Below are positions 63,784 to 64,000 of a stretch of 64,000 nucleotides of DNA, one piece after another. Position 1 is the first letter of the stretch, and each line of letters begins with the position of its first letter. The translations under genes and the position numbers were made by a program. The notes under the pieces are model-generated. The model did not search any database, was not told where the DNA came from, and saw nothing but the letters and a program-made list of their open reading frames with translations. Source of the DNA: CAZPXZ01 sp965221505 (GTDB taxonomy: Bacteria > Pseudomonadota > Alphaproteobacteria > Rhodobacterales > CAZPXZ01); NCBI GenBank assembly GCA_965221505.1, contig CBDCSI010000002.1:1685872-1749871 (forward strand), in the 5' to 3' direction.

Positions 63784-64000
63784 CGGCGTTGGCGGCCGTC
63801 TTCACGGTGGGTGCCAGAGCCGCAAACGCGACGACGGCAAGTGAGCGGACGATGGTCTCGACCGTTAAAGTCGAGGCCTGCAAGACGTTGGGAACCAAGC
63901 ATACCGAGAGGCGCAAGCGACTTGAACGGAACCGCATCCGCAGCGATGCCGTTTGCGAGAGGTCGGCATTCGTTTGGATGGTTAGCGATGGGGGTAGGAC
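63784..64000. other. Window end, no gene recognised
   Basis: Upstream of the endonuclease. Frames here are short. A promoter or a controller gene could lie here or beyond the edge. None was identified. Confidence 0.4.

Overview
The window is high-GC DNA with dense, mostly tight operons. It looks like an alphaproteobacterium of Rhodospirillales or a related environmental type. The grounds are the GC-rich codon usage, alphaproteobacterial-style GMP synthase, inorganic pyrophosphatase, MazG and Hsp20, and six uptake systems (five ABC, one TAXI-TRAP). No rRNA, tRNA or CRISPR array was seen. The taxon is inferred from gene content, not measured.

Layout. 1-3.7 kb: the start of a 2-hydroxyacid dehydrogenase, a non-pyrrolysine MttB-like methyltransferase, and divergent guaA. 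4.0-15.6 kb: a carbohydrate locus with a winged-helix regulator fused to a solute-binding domain, a sugar isomerase/epimerase, a complete family 1 ABC importer, a GH32-like enzyme, an unrecognised 482-residue protein and a zinc-type dehydrogenase. 15.9-18.4 kb: housekeeping genes (ppa, mazG, a redoxin, Hsp20). 18.9-23.0 kb: a four-gene polyamine/iron-type ABC importer. 24.3-31.6 kb (minus): another such importer with a fused double permease, a TauD-type dioxygenase and a ThDP enzyme.

31.8-39.6 kb is an accessory island: an orphan AAA ATPase, a decayed ISAs1-type transposase with a DruA-like N-terminus, a toxin-antitoxin pair, and a complete IS66-type element (36737-39142). The IS66 element has 18-bp inverted repeats and an 8-bp target duplication. 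It carries a DNA adenine methylase in place of tnpA/tnpB and has cut a 214-residue gene in two. The gene can be rejoined in frame.

39.9-56.8 kb returns to catabolism. It holds a dipeptide-type ABC operon with an embedded amidohydrolase and a D-cysteine-desulfhydrase-like enzyme, an FAD oxidase followed by a decayed catechol 2,3-dioxygenase, a coiled-coil membrane protein, and a sulfatase coupled to a TAXI-TRAP transporter.

57.3-64 kb is a second accessory block. It has an ADP-ribosylglycohydrolase fused to a VOC domain, preceded by an XRE-ImmA/IrrE regulator that has lost its zinc ligands, then an IS5-type remnant and a type II restriction-modification pair. The strongest candidates for something not previously described are the methylase-bearing IS66 element, the DraG-VOC/ImmA pair and the winged-helix/solute-binding regulator.
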